Of a stretch of DNA of 64,000 nt, positions 62,810 through 64,000 are shown piece by piece; position 1 is the stretch's first letter, and each line of letters begins with the position of its first letter. Location of the stretch: assembly GCF_001620365.2 (NCBI RefSeq), contig NZ_LQMT02000029.1, positions 62,001-126,000 on the forward strand, given 5' to 3'. Below the pieces are notes generated by a model that did not search any database, was not told the DNA's origin, and saw only the letters and a list, made by a program, of their open reading frames with translations. Source of the stretch: Amycolatopsis keratiniphila subsp. keratiniphila (GTDB lineage: Bacteria > Actinomycetota > Actinomycetes > Mycobacteriales > Pseudonocardiaceae). A program made the position numbers and the translations under genes.

Positions 62810-64000
62810 ATGCCGGTGAGCGACCTGCAGCCGGACGAGTACGAGTCGGACCTCCTGCGCGACGGCCAGGGTTTCGTCGAGGATTTCGACACGTGGTCGT
62901 CGCTGCTCGCGCTGGAGGCCGTGCTCGACGAAGCGCTCACCGAACCGGAGATCGCCGCGGGAATCCGCAGGGAGGGCCTGCGCGCCGAGGACGCCCGTAC
63001 CGCCGTGCTCGGCGATGTCACCGCGCTCGCGCGGATCCGCATGGAGCGGGAACGGGCGGGCGTGGTCTTCGAACGGCCGCGGCGCCTTCCGTTCCGGCGG
63101 GTGACCGTCCGGGAGGCGGGCTGGTTGCTCGTGACCTGCGCGCTTCTCGTGGGGTACCTCCGGATCCTGCAGCTGACGTGGTCGTCGATGCCGTTGCCGT
63201 TCCAGCTGGTCGGCGTGCTGGGGCTCGGTGGGGTGATCGGGATGGCCGTGCTGGTCATCGGACGGCGGATCCCTGGGCTCTTCGTCACCGAAGGCGGGCA
63301 ACGCACCAGGGAGTGGGCACATCCGGAGATGATCGGTTTGGGCGACCGGCGGGAGTTCGCGCTGCGGGAGATCGTCCTGCCCGCCCTCCGGGACCATCTG
63401 CGGGATCACCGGCGGATCCGCTCGGGCGTGAATCTCGTCTTCGAAGAGCCGGACGCCTCGGCGGATCTGGAAGCGAGCCTCGTGCGGACGGCCGCGGTGA
63501 AACGGCTGCGGCGGATCGTCGATCGGGCCGATTCGGTGGCCGTCGCGCTCGCCGGGCACCGGGGGACCGGCAAGACCACGTCGATCCGCTCGTTGGAGCA
63601 GGGGCTGCTGAGCCGGTCGGACCGGGCGGCACCCTTGGTCGTGGTCGCCTCCGCGCCCGCCGCCTATGAGGCCCGCGACTTCGTGCTGCACCTGCACGCT
63701 CTGCTCTGCAAGGCGGTGCTTGCGAAGATCTCGACGGGCTTGCGAACGGTATCCGGCCGTCTTCGGTTGCGGCGGATGCTCCGGAAGGCGTTGGCGTTCC
63801 TGGTGTTCTGGGGAGTGGCGGCGTCGGCCGTGTGGCTGCTGTGGGGCGGGGCGCCGTGGCGGGACCTCTGGACGCTCGCGCTCGATGTCGTGAACGGGCG
63901 GGTGACGCCCCAGCAGGTGTGGACGGGACAGCCCACAGTGAGACTGCTGGCCCTCGGAGTGGTGTCGCTGTTCCTGCTGCGGCTGGTGTCCGGCGTGGTG
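62810..64000 (+). CDS. KAP-like membrane P-loop NTPase (3' end cut by window)
   Basis: 397 codons open to the right edge from ATG 62810 (GTG 62816 possible). Two membrane helices near residues 105-150 (AGWLLVTCALLVGYLRI; LVGVLGLGGVIGMAVLVIG) are followed by Walker A GHRGTGKT (K255). A helix pair after the P-loop (ALAFLVFWGVAASAVWLLW; LLALGVVSLFLLRLVSGVV) fits the KAP NTPase layout, where membrane segments are inserted between Walker A and B. KAP proteins handle stress, plasmid and phage-related tasks. Not verifiable without the missing half. Confidence 0.6.
   Translation, partial: MPVSDLQPDEYESDLLRDGQGFVEDFDTWSSLLALEAVLDEALTEPEIAAGIRREGLRAEDARTAVLGDVTALARIRMERERAGVVFERPRRLPFRRVTVREAGWLLVTCALLVGYLRILQLTWSSMPLPFQLVGVLGLGGVIGMAVLVIGRRIPGLFVTEGGQRTREWAHPEMIGLGDRREFALREIVLPALRDHLRDHRRIRSGVNLVFEEPDASADLEASLVRTAAVKRLRRIVDRADSVAVALAGHRGTGKTTSIRSLEQGLLSRSDRAAPLVVVASAPAAYEARDFVLHLHALLCKAVLAKISTGLRTVSGRLRLRRMLRKALAFLVFWGVAASAVWLLWGGAPWRDLWTLALDVVNGRVTPQQVWTGQPTVRLLALGVVSLFLLRLVSGVV

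Overview
The window is very GC-rich, densely coded actinobacterial chromosome. It is most likely Amycolatopsis or another Pseudonocardiaceae. Support comes from GTG/TTG starts, GTGA/ATGA stop-start overlaps, an ergothioneine cluster, a type VII secretion-type gene group, and a block that follows the order of Mycobacterium tuberculosis Rv1822 to Rv1832 (CDP-alcohol transferase, gcvH, garA, merR, DUF151, resR-like merR, gcvP). The genus is an inference from gene content and repeats; there is no rRNA or tRNA gene in the window to test it.

Layout. 1-5889: truncated MFS carrier coupled to a PLP lyase, a palindrome-controlled SRPBCC-ArsR-SRPBCC-DUF899 operon, and an acyl-adenylating enzyme. 5986-10145: zinc-starvation island with a His-rich protein, two COG0523 (CobW) proteins and cysteine-free copies of L31, L32, L28, L33, S14 and S18. 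10209-17047: ankyrin protein, siroheme synthase, GNAT, hydrolase, dienoyl-CoA isomerase-like crotonase, acyl-CoA ligase, secreted M15 peptidase. 17049-20813: tightly coupled four-gene operon (J-domain/pseudokinase, vWA, PurA-like, NrtR-like Nudix), the best candidate here for an undescribed system. 20925-22812: small membrane protein, lipoproteins and a small ORF. 22850-30723: the Rv1822-Rv1832-like block, with a tandem glycine riboswitch before gcvP. 30727-37829: SnoaL-like protein and XRE regulator, an aldo/keto reductase broken by a stop codon, two CNNM/CorC membrane proteins, and an AcnR-type TetR. 38033-41150: ESX-like substrates, DUF3558 lipoprotein and EspG. 41155-45499: SCO6745-like protein, proline iminopeptidase, Glu/Leu dehydrogenase and divergent LysR. 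45629-50450: egtABCD plus a deazaflavin-type reductase. 50583-57652: secreted TAP-like hydrolase, darcynin/SDR/MFS/LysR group, mgtC with a candidate MgtL-like leader ORF, and a hydrolase. 57728-64000: aconitase, RipA-like NlpC/P60 hydrolase, MobA-like transferase, and a KAP-like membrane NTPase running off the right edge.

How the parts work together. Metal limitation appears twice: the zinc island replaces zinc-ribbon ribosomal proteins, and mgtC belongs to a Mg-stress family. Central carbon and nitrogen control appears as GarA, glycine cleavage under a glycine riboswitch, and aconitase with an AcnR-like repressor encoded 20 kb away; matching AcnR-type sites lie before both of those genes. 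Several local regulators have an inverted repeat at their own promoter (ArsR, XRE, two TetR, LysR).

Repeats. Three short families recur: ATCACGCGAGT units (seven copies at two places), long hairpins with a GAAGGCC-like core (mostly between convergent genes), and the palindrome TCCACWGTGGA (four copies). I saw no rRNA, tRNA, insertion sequence, prophage or CRISPR array.
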